Source of the DNA: Hymenobacter edaphi
GTDB lineage: Bacteria > Bacteroidota > Bacteroidia > Cytophagales > Hymenobacteraceae
Length of the DNA stretch: 64,000 nt
Direction of reading: 5' to 3'
Assembly: GCF_003258365.1 (NCBI RefSeq)
Contig: NZ_QHKM01000007.1
Span: 124,001-188,000 of the forward strand
Shown one piece after another: positions 44,160 through 53,011 of this stretch. The notes beneath the pieces are model-generated. The model ran no database searches and was not told the origin of the DNA. It saw nothing but the letters and a program-made list of their open reading frames with translations. Within the stretch, counting starts at the first letter, position 1, and each line of letters starts with the position of its first letter. A program made the translations under genes and the position numbers.

Positions 44160-44861
44160 CTAGGCCCCGATCAGGAACACTGCCGGCTGCTTGTGGATGT
44201 CGGGCAGGCCGGTTTTGCGCCAGCCGGCCACGGTGTCGGTGCGCAGGTACTCGGTGGGAGCCGTCAGGTTGGCGGCCACGCAGAGGCGGGTGCTGGGCTG
44301 CAGCGCGGCCAGCAGGTCTTCCAGCAGCTGCCCGTTGCGGTAGGGCGTTTCGATGAAGAGGTGGGTTTGCTGCTGGGCCGTGCGCTCCAGCTGCTTGATG
44401 GCCGCCGTGCGCTTGCCCCGCTCGATGGGCAGGTAGCCGTGGAAGGCAAAGCTCTGCCCGTTCAGGCCCGAGCCCATCAAGGCCAGCAGCAGGGACGAGG
44501 GTCCCACCAGCGGCACCACCCGCACGCCCACGCGGTGCGCCTCGCGCGCCAGCAGGGCCCCGGGGTCGGCAATGCCCGGGCAGCCGGCTTCCGACAGCAC
44601 GCCGGCGTCGAGCCCGTCCCGGAGCATGACCTGCAGCGCGGCCTTCACTTGCGCCTCGCTCGCGTCCTTGTCGATGACGGTGAGGCGCAGCTCCTCCATC
44701 ACCTGCGCCGGGGCCACCTGCTTGATGAAGCGCCGGGCCGTGCGGGCATTTTCGACCAGGAAGTAGCGCAGCGCGGCCACCTGCGCCGGCACCTGCGGGG
44801 GCAACACCTGCGCGGCCGTGTCGTCGGCCAGCACCGTGGGAATGAGGTAGAGGGAGGGCAT
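44160..44861 (-). CDS. RsmI-like SAM-dependent methyltransferase (tetrapyrrole methylase fold)
   Basis: 233 residues, start at 44861. Tetrapyrrole methylase family, as in RsmI, which 2'-O-methylates C1402 of 16S rRNA: SEAGCPGIADPGALLAREAHRVGVRVVPLVGPSSLLLALMGSGLNGQSFAFHGYLP and LFIETPYRNGQLLEDLL. Compared with full RsmI (about 280) it is shorter, lacking the usual N-terminal glycine-rich stretch and C-terminal domain; such short forms are common in Bacteroidota. The upstream gap is element E5. Confidence 0.85.
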   Translation of the reverse strand: MPSLYLIPTVLADDTAAQVLPPQVPAQVAALRYFLVENARTARRFIKQVAPAQVMEELRLTVIDKDASEAQVKAALQVMLRDGLDAGVLSEAGCPGIADPGALLAREAHRVGVRVVPLVGPSSLLLALMGSGLNGQSFAFHGYLPIERGKRTAAIKQLERTAQQQTHLFIETPYRNGQLLEDLLAALQPSTRLCVAANLTAPTEYLRTDTVAGWRKTGLPDIHKQPAVFLIGA

Positions 44862-44868
44862 AGGCAAT

Positions 44869-44956
44869 GAGTGAATGAGCGAATGAGTAATTGAGTGATT
44901 GAGCGGACGGTTTCCTGGCCTGTCACTCATTCACCGAGTCCGTCACTCACTCATTG
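44869..44956. repeat. Element E5: inverted arms of GAGTGAAT-type 8-mers
   Basis: The left arm (44869-44900) is four 8-mers. The right arm (about 44921-44956) is an imperfect inverted copy, less well matched than the others, around a 20-nt loop. The right arm runs through the stop codon of the upstream hydrolase gene (stop 44951-44953) and encodes its last residues. Confidence 0.75.
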
Positions 44957-45727
44957 ATTGACAAAGGCCGTCACCAGCTCGAACACCTCCTGGGGCTTTT
45001 CGGCGTGAACCCAGTGGCCGGCGTCGACGATGGTTTCCACCTGCGAGTTGGGGAACAGGGCCGGAATGCCGTGCAGCTTGTCCTCGGCGTTGACGTAGTC
45101 GGACTTGCCGCCGCGGATGAAGAGGGCGGGCTTGAGGAAGGGCGCGGCGGCGGTAATTTCCTCGCCGAGGGCGGCCACGCCGGCCGTCAGCACGGGCAGG
45201 TTGATGCGCCAGGCAAAGGAGTTGTCCTCGCGGCGGTAAAGGTTTTTGAGCAGAAACTGCCGCACGTCGGGCTGCCGGATGTGCCGGGCCAGGGCGTCGT
45301 CGGCCTGCTGGCGGTTGTCGATACCCGCGAAATTCAGCGCGTTCAGCCCCTCGATAACGTCGTCCTGGTGCTCCATGTCGGAAAAACGCGGGGCAATGTC
45401 GACCACCACGATCTGGCGGACGCGCTCGGGGTGGTCGAGGGCGAAGCGCATGGCCACCTTGCCGCCCATGCTGTGGCCCAGCAGGGTGGTATCGGCCGGG
45501 AGCTGCAGCTGGTCGAAGAGGCCGCGCACGTCCTCGGCCATCAGGGCGTAGGTGTGCTCGGCGGCGTGCGGGGAACGGCCGTGGTTGCGCAGATCCACCA
45601 GGATGACGCGGAAATGCGCGGCCCACTGCCGGGCCAGCGTCTGCCAGTTGTCGAGGGTGCCGAACAGGCCGTGCAGGATGACCAGCGGCCGGCCCTGGCC
45701 TTGTTCGCGGAAATTCAGCTGTAGCAT
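44951..45727 (-). CDS. Alpha/beta fold hydrolase (YbfF-like)
   Basis: 258 residues. LVILHGLFGTLDNWQ (oxyanion HG), DLRNHGRSPHA, LLGHSMGGKVAMRFAL (nucleophile Ser in GHSMG), LFIRGGKSDYV (acid) and VDAGHWVHAEKP (His): a complete catalytic triad. It is close to acyl-CoA/ester hydrolases of the YbfF type, cytoplasmic with no signal peptide. Its 3' end is part of repeat element E5. Probably cotranscribed with the RsmI-like gene. Confidence 0.9.
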   Translation of the reverse strand: MLQLNFREQGQGRPLVILHGLFGTLDNWQTLARQWAAHFRVILVDLRNHGRSPHAAEHTYALMAEDVRGLFDQLQLPADTTLLGHSMGGKVAMRFALDHPERVRQIVVVDIAPRFSDMEHQDDVIEGLNALNFAGIDNRQQADDALARHIRQPDVRQFLLKNLYRREDNSFAWRINLPVLTAGVAALGEEITAAAPFLKPALFIRGGKSDYVNAEDKLHGIPALFPNSQVETIVDAGHWVHAEKPQEVFELVTAFVNQ

Positions 45728-45763
45728 ACGCGGGCAAAGGTCGGAAACAGCGGCTAAACGCAG

Positions 45764-45799
45764 CCGGGCCCGCCGCAGTTGGCGCTGCGGCGGGCCCGG
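45764..45799 (-). terminator. GC-rich hairpin after beta-propeller copy 2
   Basis: Perfect 15-bp arms (45764-45778 and 45785-45799) with loop TTGGCG, downstream of the minus-strand propeller gene. T-run weak (CTGCGTTTAG). Confidence 0.6.
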
Positions 45800-45826
45800 T
45801 TCGGGACTGGAAGCGTGGCGAAAAGG

Positions 45827-48826
45827 CTACTGCCGCACCACGGGCAGCACCTGCTGCTGCCCACCCTGCCTGATGATGAGCCGGTACACGCCCGCGGGCC
45901 AGGTGGCGGCCTCGTCCAGCGTCAGCTGCTGCCGGACGCCCGCCGCCCCGCCGAGGGTGCGCGTAGTGCGCACCCGGCCCAGCGCGTCGCGCACGGTCAG
46001 CAGCACGGGGCCGGGCTGCCGGGGCTGCACCGCCACCGTCAGCGGGCCGGCCGAGGGCGAGGGGTAGGCTTCGCCGCCCAGCAGCGCGGTGGCCGCGGCG
46101 GCGTGCGCGGCCAGCGGGCGGTCGGCCAGCACGGCCAGGAAGGTGCCGCTGAAGTCGCCCTGCGTGTTGCTCACTACGCTGCTGCCGAAGGTGGCCGCGG
46201 AGGTGTAGAAGTCGCCGGCCACGTACAGCTGCTGGCCGCTCAGGGCCAAGGCCGTGGTGCCGCTGCTGGGTACGGGCTGAGCCCAGCTCCACTGTCCGGC
46301 CGGCGTAGCCTTGGCCACGAAGGCGTAGGTGCCGCCGGTGTGGTAGAGCGTCGTACTGCCGAATACGGCCCGGTTGCTGGCGTAGAAGCCGGTCAGGTAG
46401 GCGTTGCCCGCGGCGTCGAGGGCAAAGTCAGTGAGGTTTTCTCTGCCGGTGGCGCCCGCGCCCAGGCCCCAGAGCCACTGCCCGCTGGGGTTGAGCTTGG
46501 CCACGAACACGTTGCTGCTGTCGCCGCGCGGCAGCGTGACGCCGCCGATGGTGGGCATGCCCCAGTAACCGCCACCCACGTAGACGTTGCCGGCTGCGTC
46601 CAGCTGCACGCGGGAGCCGCTGGCGTCTGCCTGCCCGCTGCCCCACAGCCAGTTGCCGGTAGCATCGAGCTTAGCCACGAAAGCCATATAGCCCGCGCCG
46701 GTGAGCGTGGTGCTGCCCAGCGTGAGCGAGGGACTTTGGGAGAAGCCCGTTACGTAAGTGTTGCCGCTGGCATCCAGGGCAATGCCGTAGCTTTCGTCGC
46801 GGCCGCTGCTGCTGCCCTTGGTGGCCCAGAGCCACTGGCCGCCGGTGTTGAGCTTGGCCACGTACAGTTCGGTGGCGTAGTTGCTGCCCGCGTTGGGGAG
46901 CGTGGTGCTGCCGAAAGCCAGCTGCGGGCTGCCGTATTCGCCGGTGATGCTGAGGTTGCCGGCCGCGTCGACGGCTAGGCCGTGGCAGTAATCGTCGCCG
47001 GTGCCGCCGGCCGCTTGGGCCCAGAGCCACTGGCCGCTGCCGTTGAGCTTGGCCACGAACAGGTCCATGCCGTAGCTGGTGCCGCCGTTGCTGCTGAGCG
47101 GAGTGGTGCCGAATAGGGCGTCGCGGCTGGCAAATTCGCCGACTACGTACACGTTGCCGGCCGCGTCGAGGGCCAGGGCGTTGATTTGGTCGGCCGCGCT
47201 GCCGCCGCCGCGCACCACCCACTGCCACTGGCCGGCGCTGTTGAGCTTGCCCACGAAGGCGTCGCTGCCGGCGGCGCTGAGCGTGGTGCTGCCAAACGTC
47301 TGAGTGCCGCTGAAAAAGCCCGCCAGGTAGGTATTGCCGGCCGCGTCGGTCATCAGGGCCGTCACCTTCCGCAGACCGCCCGTCGCCGAGCCTTTGGCCC
47401 ACTGCCACTGGCCCGTGGCATTCAGCTGCGCGATGAAGGCGTCCGTCTGGCCGCCCGATTCGAGTACCGTGGCGCCCAGGGTCAGGCTCGCCTGCCGGTA
47501 GGCGCCGACCACGCTGAGGTTGCCGTTGGTGCCCAGGGCCAGTCCGTAGGCGTAGTCAGAGCCGGGGCCGGTAGCCTGCGTAGCCCATGCCCACTGCCGG
47601 TTGGTGCCCAGCTTGGCCACGAAAGCGTCTGACAAGGAGGTGGTGAGCGTGGTGCTGCCGAAGGTGATGCCCGGGCCCTGAGCCTGCCCGCTCACGTACA
47701 CCGCGCCGGCGACATCCACGGCCAAGGCCTCGGCGATAATGTAGGCGCCGACGCCGCCCAGGTTCTGCTGCGCCCACTGCCACTGGCCGGCCGCGTTAAG
47801 CTGGGCCACAAACAGGGCCGAACCCGAGCCGTAGCCTATGCCAGCCAGGGTGATAGTACCGAAGGTAGGGTTGTAGCCGTTGTTAAGTTGGCCCGCCACG
47901 TACACATTGCCGGTGGCGTCCAGGGCGACAGCCGCGACTTCCGCGCTGCAGCCGCTGCCGGTGCTGCTACTGCCGCTCACCCATTGCCACTGCCCGCTGG
48001 CGCTGAGCTTGGCCACGTAGGTGTTGGAGCTGTAAGCTTGCCCGCCGGTCAGCGTGAGGCTGCCGAAACTCAGGGAGGTGCCACGGTAGGAGCCCGTTAG
48101 GTACACGTTGCCGGCGGCGTCCGCCACCATGCTCTTGGCCCCGGCACCGATGGCGCTGACCCATTGGCACTGGCCGGTGCTGCTCACCTGCGCCACAAAG
48201 CTGCTGTTGGCCGGCAGCGTTTGGGCGCCCAGGCTGGCCGTGCCGGTACAGTTACCCGCTACGTACACCGTGCCGGTCGCATCGGCCGCCAGCGCCGTCA
48301 GTTCGGCGTATCTGCCGCCTTGGGTCTGGATGGCCCATTGCCACTGCCCGCTGCCGTTGAGCTTGGCCACGTACCCGGTGAGCGTGTATTGGACGGCGCT
48401 GCTGAGTACGGTAGTGCCGAACGTAGCCAGGTTAGCGCCGAACGTGCCGGCTACGTACACGTTGCCGGCGGCGTCCACCGCTAGGCTCCGTGCTAGCTTG
48501 CTTTCTTCGCTGCCCCCGCCCCCGCGCACCACCCACTGGTAAGTGCCGGAAGCGTTGAGCTTGGCCACGAAGACGTCGTTGTAGCCGCCAGTAAGTATGG
48601 TGCTGCCAAACGCTACGGTGCCGCTGAACGAGCCGGCCACGTAGGTGTTGCCGGCTGCATCGGTAACGGTCTTGGTGGCGCTGGCCGTACCCTGGTACGG
48701 CGAGGTGCCGACGGCCTGGGCCCGTTCCCAGACCTGCGCCTGGACGCCGGCAGCCCGGCAGAAGAAAAGGATGGCCAGCAGCCAGAAACCGGGGCCGCGC
48801 CGGGGGCGAAGTAGTGTTGTAATCAT
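45827..48826 (-). CDS. Giant SBBP-type beta-propeller repeat protein with T9SS sorting domain, copy 2
   Basis: About 999 residues; start at 48826 with a signal peptide (FWLLAILFFCRAAGVQAQ). About 16 repeats of roughly 55 residues share the vocabulary of copy 1 (GQWQWA...LALDAAGNVYVAGxF...FVAKLNxSGQW). The C-terminal 85 residues form a T9SS sorting domain: AYPSPSAGPLTVAVQPRQPGPVLLTVRDALGRV ... WPAGVYRLIIRQGGQQQVLPVV. A TAGCTTTG -7 box at 48870-48877 overlaps the stop codon of the kinase gene. Surface-exposed protein of unknown binding partner. Confidence 0.92.
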   Translation of the reverse strand: MITTLLRPRRGPGFWLLAILFFCRAAGVQAQVWERAQAVGTSPYQGTASATKTVTDAAGNTYVAGSFSGTVAFGSTILTGGYNDVFVAKLNASGTYQWVVRGGGGSEESKLARSLAVDAAGNVYVAGTFGANLATFGTTVLSSAVQYTLTGYVAKLNGSGQWQWAIQTQGGRYAELTALAADATGTVYVAGNCTGTASLGAQTLPANSSFVAQVSSTGQCQWVSAIGAGAKSMVADAAGNVYLTGSYRGTSLSFGSLTLTGGQAYSSNTYVAKLSASGQWQWVSGSSSTGSGCSAEVAAVALDATGNVYVAGQLNNGYNPTFGTITLAGIGYGSGSALFVAQLNAAGQWQWAQQNLGGVGAYIIAEALAVDVAGAVYVSGQAQGPGITFGSTTLTTSLSDAFVAKLGTNRQWAWATQATGPGSDYAYGLALGTNGNLSVVGAYRQASLTLGATVLESGGQTDAFIAQLNATGQWQWAKGSATGGLRKVTALMTDAAGNTYLAGFFSGTQTFGSTTLSAAGSDAFVGKLNSAGQWQWVVRGGGSAADQINALALDAAGNVYVVGEFASRDALFGTTPLSSNGGTSYGMDLFVAKLNGSGQWLWAQAAGGTGDDYCHGLAVDAAGNLSITGEYGSPQLAFGSTTLPNAGSNYATELYVAKLNTGGQWLWATKGSSSGRDESYGIALDASGNTYVTGFSQSPSLTLGSTTLTGAGYMAFVAKLDATGNWLWGSGQADASGSRVQLDAAGNVYVGGGYWGMPTIGGVTLPRGDSSNVFVAKLNPSGQWLWGLGAGATGRENLTDFALDAAGNAYLTGFYASNRAVFGSTTLYHTGGTYAFVAKATPAGQWSWAQPVPSSGTTALALSGQQLYVAGDFYTSAATFGSSVVSNTQGDFSGTFLAVLADRPLAAHAAAATALLGGEAYPSPSAGPLTVAVQPRQPGPVLLTVRDALGRVRTTRTLGGAAGVRQQLTLDEAATWPAGVYRLIIRQGGQQQVLPVVRQ

Positions 48827-48869
48827 AAGCGCATCAAGGCAGGTAAAACGAGGCAATACGCCCCGATGC

Positions 48870-48877
48870 CAAAGCTA
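48870..48877 (-). promoter_or_regulatory. TAGCTTTG -7 element overlapping the kinase stop codon
   Basis: Minus strand TAGCTTTG; its TAG is the stop codon of the histidine kinase gene (48875-48877). It lies 43 bp before the propeller gene's ATG. No clear -33 box. Confidence 0.5.
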
Positions 48878-50812
48878 CGCCGAGGTTACAATATGTTGTT
48901 CGGGCACCGGCGCCGGTTCCTGGGCCAGCGGCAGCGAAAACGTGACGGTGGTGCCCAGGCCGGGCTTGCTCCGCAGCTGCAGCTGCCCGCCCTGCCGCTG
49001 CACGAAGGCCTGGCACAACGGCCAGCCCAGCCCGGTGCCGGAGCGGGCGTGGCCGTGGCGGGCCGGCGCGTGGTCCGGGTTCAGCAGGGCCGTTACCTGC
49101 TCCGGGCTCATGCCGCTGCCCGTATCGGTCACCTGCACCAGTACTTCGCCCGGGGTGGTGGCGCGCACGGCGCTGAGGCGGATGCTGCCCCCCCGGGGCG
49201 TGAAGCGCAGCGCGTTGCCGAGCAGGTTGCGGAGCACGGTGCGGGTCATGTGGGCGTCGGCCCAGGCGGCCAGGCCCTCGGGCGCCGCGCTGGTGAGGGT
49301 AATCTGGCGGGCTTCGGCGGCGCTTTGGTGCAGCTCCACGGCCTCCCGCAGCAGCGCGTCCAGCGTCAGCACGGCCGGCTCGAAGGCCAGCTCGCCGGTT
49401 TCCGTCACGGCCCAGTTCAGCAGGTTGTCGAGCAGGCCGTTGAGGTGCTGGGCCGACTGCCGCACCTGCTCCGGTAGGCGGCGCAGGCCCTCCTCGTCGC
49501 CGCGGCGCAGGTAGAAGTCAATCAGCTCCGTCACGCCCACGAAGGACGTAACCGGCCCGCGCAGGTCGTGGGCCACGATGGAGTAGAGACGGTCCTTGCT
49601 GGCGGCCAGGCGGCGGGTGTCGGCGTTGGCTTGCTCCAGGGCCGCGTGGTGGCGGGCCAGGGCCTGGCGGCTGCGGCGCAGCTTCCAGCTGAGGGCGCCC
49701 ACGCCGGCCAGGCCCAGCAGCAGCGTGGCCACCACGGCCCAGAGCACGCGGTTGCGCAGCTGCTGGAGCTGGGCACGCTGGGTCAGCAGCCGGATCTGGT
49801 GTTCCTTGGCGCGGGTTTCGTAGCGCGTCTGCAGGGCCGAGAGGGTGCTCAGGCGGGCCTTGCTGTTGAGCGTATCGTTCAGGGTCACGTACAGCTGCCG
49901 CCAGCCGTAGGCCTGCTCGTAGTCCTGGCGCACTTCGTTGATGCCGGCCAGGATGTCGTAGGCATCGAGCACGCGCTCGGGAAAGCTGATGCGCCGGGCC
50001 AGAGCCAGGGCACGGCGGGCCAGCTCCTCGGCCTCGTCGGGCTGGTCGCGCAGCAGCAGGATGGTGGCGAGCATAGTCAGCTGGCTGGCCTCCACGCGCG
50101 GATTACGGGCGGCTTCGCTCAGGGCCAGCGCCTTGCGCAGCAGGCCTTCGGCCACGTCGAGGCGTTCCTGGCGCAGGTAGTAGGTGCCCAGGTGCCCCAC
50201 GTACACCGACTCGCCGCTCAGGTCGCCGTAGCGGTGGGCCAGCTGCATGGCGCGGCGGGTGTAGAGCAGCCCATCGGCGGTGCGGCCCATGTAGAAGGAG
50301 AGGCCGCCGAGGTTGCCGAGCAGCATCAGCTGGGTGCGCACGCTCACGCCTGGCTCGTGCAGGTGCGCCAGGCCGAGGCGGTAGTTGCGCAGGGCACTGG
50401 TGGTGTCGCCGCGCTCGTGGTGAATGCCCCCCATGCCGGCGTAGCTGCGCACGATGCCGTCGGCATGGCGCAGGCGCTGGGCCAGGGTCAGGGCCTGCTG
50501 CTGCAACTGCAGCGCGTGCGGGCCGTCGGAGAGGTTGGCGTAGCAGCTGCTGAGGTAGAGCAGGGCGTAGAGCAGCCCGGGCTGGTCGTTCAGGCGGCGG
50601 GCCAGGGTCACGGCCTGCTCGCCGAAGGGCAGCGCGCGCGTGGGCGCCACGTCGTGCAGGCCGTAGCAGAGCTGGTTGAGGGCCCGCACGCGGCTGGTGT
50701 CTGCGGGAAGCACGCGCAGGCGCTGCCGTAGCCCGGGCAGGGCCAGCGTGTCCTGGGCGCGCGCGGGCAGCACGCTCCCAAGCAGAAGCAACCAGAGCGG
50801 AATCCACCGCAT
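48875..50812 (-). CDS. TPR-containing sensor histidine kinase
   Basis: 645 residues. Signal peptide (1-20), a periplasmic TPR array (about 45-330, e.g. DGLLYTRRAMQLAHRYGDLSGE), a coiled coil, a membrane helix (357-376), then HisKA SIVAHDLRGPVTSF with phospho-acceptor His415 and the HATPase domain (LLGNALRF N-box, TDTGSGM G1, GTGLGWPLCQAFV G2). Related to the large Bacteroidota class of TPR kinases. No response regulator is adjacent, so it is an orphan. Its gene ends inside the promoter of the surface propeller gene. Confidence 0.92.
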   Translation of the reverse strand: MRWIPLWLLLLGSVLPARAQDTLALPGLRQRLRVLPADTSRVRALNQLCYGLHDVAPTRALPFGEQAVTLARRLNDQPGLLYALLYLSSCYANLSDGPHALQLQQQALTLAQRLRHADGIVRSYAGMGGIHHERGDTTSALRNYRLGLAHLHEPGVSVRTQLMLLGNLGGLSFYMGRTADGLLYTRRAMQLAHRYGDLSGESVYVGHLGTYYLRQERLDVAEGLLRKALALSEAARNPRVEASQLTMLATILLLRDQPDEAEELARRALALARRISFPERVLDAYDILAGINEVRQDYEQAYGWRQLYVTLNDTLNSKARLSTLSALQTRYETRAKEHQIRLLTQRAQLQQLRNRVLWAVVATLLLGLAGVGALSWKLRRSRQALARHHAALEQANADTRRLAASKDRLYSIVAHDLRGPVTSFVGVTELIDFYLRRGDEEGLRRLPEQVRQSAQHLNGLLDNLLNWAVTETGELAFEPAVLTLDALLREAVELHQSAAEARQITLTSAAPEGLAAWADAHMTRTVLRNLLGNALRFTPRGGSIRLSAVRATTPGEVLVQVTDTGSGMSPEQVTALLNPDHAPARHGHARSGTGLGWPLCQAFVQRQGGQLQLRSKPGLGTTVTFSLPLAQEPAPVPEQHIVTSA

Positions 50813-50912
50813 GAAGGGCAACAGGTGTGTGGGTAAGCGGGGCAACGGCAGCGCCCGAAGACGGAAGCCGCCCGGAAGATAACAGGTCGTGCTCTGTTTC
50901 GGTGCGCCGGCG

Positions 50913-51497
50913 CTACAGCCAGCAGAACCAGCGGCGCACCGGCTGCAGGCGGGTGTTGCGCAAAAATTCGGCCAGCGGCCCCAGATCCGCCAGCAGCGAG
51001 GTCAGCTCCACGGTGCGGCCGTCGCGCAGGTGCAGGCGCAGGTACTCGTAATTGCTCCAGAACGCGCGCCGCGCCCGGCAGCGGCAGTATTCTACCCGCT
51101 CGATGTCGTGGCGCGCAAACGACACGGGTACCGGGCCTTCGTACACTTCCAGGGTATTCAGGCGGGCATCGAAGAGCAGGGTGGTGTGGCGGTTGCGGCG
51201 GTAGTACTGCGCGTGCAGCAGCAGGCTGGGCACCGCAAAGCCGAGCACCACCGCGCCCAGCAGGCCCAGCAAGCCGATTTCCCACCAGCTGCGCGGGCCC
51301 ACCAGCAGGGGGCGAAACAGCGGCAGGGCCACGCACAGGCTGGCCAGCGGCCAGATCAGCAGCTGCACTCCGCGCCAGTACGTGACCTGAAACACCGTGC
51401 GCCGCCGCCCCAGCAGGCGCAGCCCCCACTGTAGCAGCAGGCTGGCCGCGCCCAGCGCCAGGGCCAGCTGCACCACCGGCCAGAGCAGGCGCCGCAC
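50913..51497 (-). CDS. Hypothetical membrane protein with PH-like cytoplasmic domain
   Basis: 194 residues from a GTG at 51497, directly after the selD TAA stop. Three or four membrane helices occupy about 1-95 (LWPVVQLALALGAASLLLQWGLRLLG; LLIWPLASLCVALPLF; IGLLGLLGAVVLGFAVPSLLL). The C-terminal 90 residues (YYRRNRHTTLLFDARLNTLEVYEGPVPVSFARHDIERVEYCRCRARRAFWSNYEYLRLHLRDGRTVELTSLL) look like a PH-like fold. The last gene of the selenium operon; function unknown. Confidence 0.78.
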   Translation of the reverse strand: MRRLLWPVVQLALALGAASLLLQWGLRLLGRRRTVFQVTYWRGVQLLIWPLASLCVALPLFRPLLVGPRSWWEIGLLGLLGAVVLGFAVPSLLLHAQYYRRNRHTTLLFDARLNTLEVYEGPVPVSFARHDIERVEYCRCRARRAFWSNYEYLRLHLRDGRTVELTSLLADLGPLAEFLRNTRLQPVRRWFCWL

Positions 51498-52568
51498 TTA
51501 CCCGACGATGATGGCCGGCTCGTCGGCCGACTGGCGGGCCCGCAATTGCCCGAACGGCTCGGCCGGTACGCCCGCCTCGCGCAGCAGGGCTTCCACGGCC
51601 GCGCGCCCGGCGGGCGTCACGCACACCAGCAGGCCGCCCGAGGTTTGCGGGTCGCAGAGCCAGTGGCGCTGCTCCTCCGTGATGACCCCGACCTTGTGGC
51701 CGTAGGACGCCCAGTTGCGCTGGGTGCCGCCCGGAATGGCTTTCTGTTGCCGGTAGCTTTCGGCGGCTTCGATGCGCGGCACCCGCGCAAAGTCGATTTC
51801 GGCGGTGAGGCCGCTGCCCTCGGCTACTTCGGCCAGGTGGCCCAGCAGGCCGAAGCCCGTCACGTCGGTCATGGCCTGCACCTCGGCCAGGCGGCCCAGC
51901 GGCTCGCCCAGCTTGTTGAGCTGCATCATCTGCCGCGGGGCCAGCTGGGCGTCCTCGGCGCGCAGCAGGCCTTTCTTCTGGGCCGTGGTGAGCATGCCCA
52001 CGCCCAGAGGCTTGGTCAGGTACAGCAGGCAGCCCGCGGTGGCCGTGTCGTTGCGCTTCAGGTTCTGGATGTCCACCAGGCCGTTGACGGCCAGGCCGAA
52101 AATGGGCTCGGGCGAATCGATGCTGTGGCCGCCGGCCAGGGCAATGCCGGCCTCCTGGCACACGCTGCGCCCGCCCTCGATGACGCGCCGGGCCACCTCG
52201 GGCGCCAGCTTGTCGATGGGCCAGCCCAGGATGGCAATGGCCAGCACCGGCCGCCCGCCCATGGCGTACACGTCGCTGATGGCATTGGCCGCCGCAATGC
52301 GCCCGAAGTCGTACGCGTCGTCGACGATGGGCATAAAGAAGTCGGTGGTGCTGATCAGCGCCTGCCCGCTGCCCAGGTCGTACACGGCCGCGTCGTCGCG
52401 GGAAGCGTTGCCCACGAGCAGGCGCGCATCCGGCGCCTGGGGCACGGTGGTGTGCAGAATCTGGTCGAGCACCGAGGGCGCGATTTTGCAGCCGCAGCCG
52501 GCGCCGTGGCTGTACTGGGTCAGGCGAATGGCCTCGGCGGCGGTGGGGGCGGGGGTAGCAGCGTTCAT
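51498..52568 (-). CDS. selD: Selenide, water dikinase
   Basis: 356 residues. SelD makes selenophosphate from selenide and ATP. The catalytic GAGCGCKI motif gives Cys25 (not selenocysteine) with Lys28. Further conserved parts are [80 protein letters not shown] and [14 protein letters not shown]. With mnmH in the same operon, the selenium is most likely used for tRNA 2-selenouridine. No selA/selB is in the window. Confidence 0.96.
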   Translation of the reverse strand: MNAATPAPTAAEAIRLTQYSHGAGCGCKIAPSVLDQILHTTVPQAPDARLLVGNASRDDAAVYDLGSGQALISTTDFFMPIVDDAYDFGRIAAANAISDVYAMGGRPVLAIAILGWPIDKLAPEVARRVIEGGRSVCQEAGIALAGGHSIDSPEPIFGLAVNGLVDIQNLKRNDTATAGCLLYLTKPLGVGMLTTAQKKGLLRAEDAQLAPRQMMQLNKLGEPLGRLAEVQAMTDVTGFGLLGHLAEVAEGSGLTAEIDFARVPRIEAAESYRQQKAIPGGTQRNWASYGHKVGVITEEQRHWLCDPQTSGGLLVCVTPAGRAAVEALLREAGVPAEPFGQLRARQSADEPAIIVG

Positions 52569-52607
52569 AGGAAGGCGAAGTTACAAGGGGATACGTGCCC
52601 AAAGGCC

Positions 52608-53000
52608 TTACCGCTCCCAGGCCGCCCGCTGCAGCACCACGCGGTAGCCGTCGGGGTCCTGGAACGTCAGGCCGTGCTGGTCCCAGTACGGGTTGTGGGC
52701 GGGCACCGGCGCAAAGCCCGCCCGGCGCATCCGGTCCACGGCCGCCAGCCACGCATCGGCGTCGGGCAGGTAAAACACCAGCAGGTGCTCGGGCGAAGGC
52801 GCCCCGCCGGCCGCGTGGCCGTGCTCCCGGGTGAATTCCAGGTGATACGGGGCCCGCGCGTGGCCCAGCATCAGCCCGTCGAAGCCGGCGTGGTCGGTGA
52901 ACTGCCCGATAACCGCGAAGCCCAACCCGTCGCGGTAGAAGGGCAGCAGGGCCGCCGGGTTGTTGGTGGGGCGCGCCACGCGCAGCACGGGAACCGACAT
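52608..53000 (-). CDS. VOC (glyoxalase/bleomycin resistance) family protein
   Basis: 130 residues, start at 53000. The VOC fold is seen in LRVARPTNNPAALLPFYRDGLGFAVIGQF, YHLEFTREHGHA and HGLTFQDPDGYRVVLQRAAW. Metal-binding positions (Glu of LEF, Glu/Asp near the end) are partly kept, but substrate cannot be inferred. It sits between mnmH and selD, with short gaps of 11 and 39 bp, so is probably cotranscribed with the selenium genes. Confidence 0.88.
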   Translation of the reverse strand: MSVPVLRVARPTNNPAALLPFYRDGLGFAVIGQFTDHAGFDGLMLGHARAPYHLEFTREHGHAAGGAPSPEHLLVFYLPDADAWLAAVDRMRRAGFAPVPAHNPYWDQHGLTFQDPDGYRVVLQRAAWER

Positions 53001-53011
53001 CGGCGCGCGGT

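Noticed and set aside
40878-48826. Assembly duplication between the two propeller genes
   Set aside because: Signal peptides, sorting domains and blade sequences differ clearly; they are paralogues, not a copied segment.
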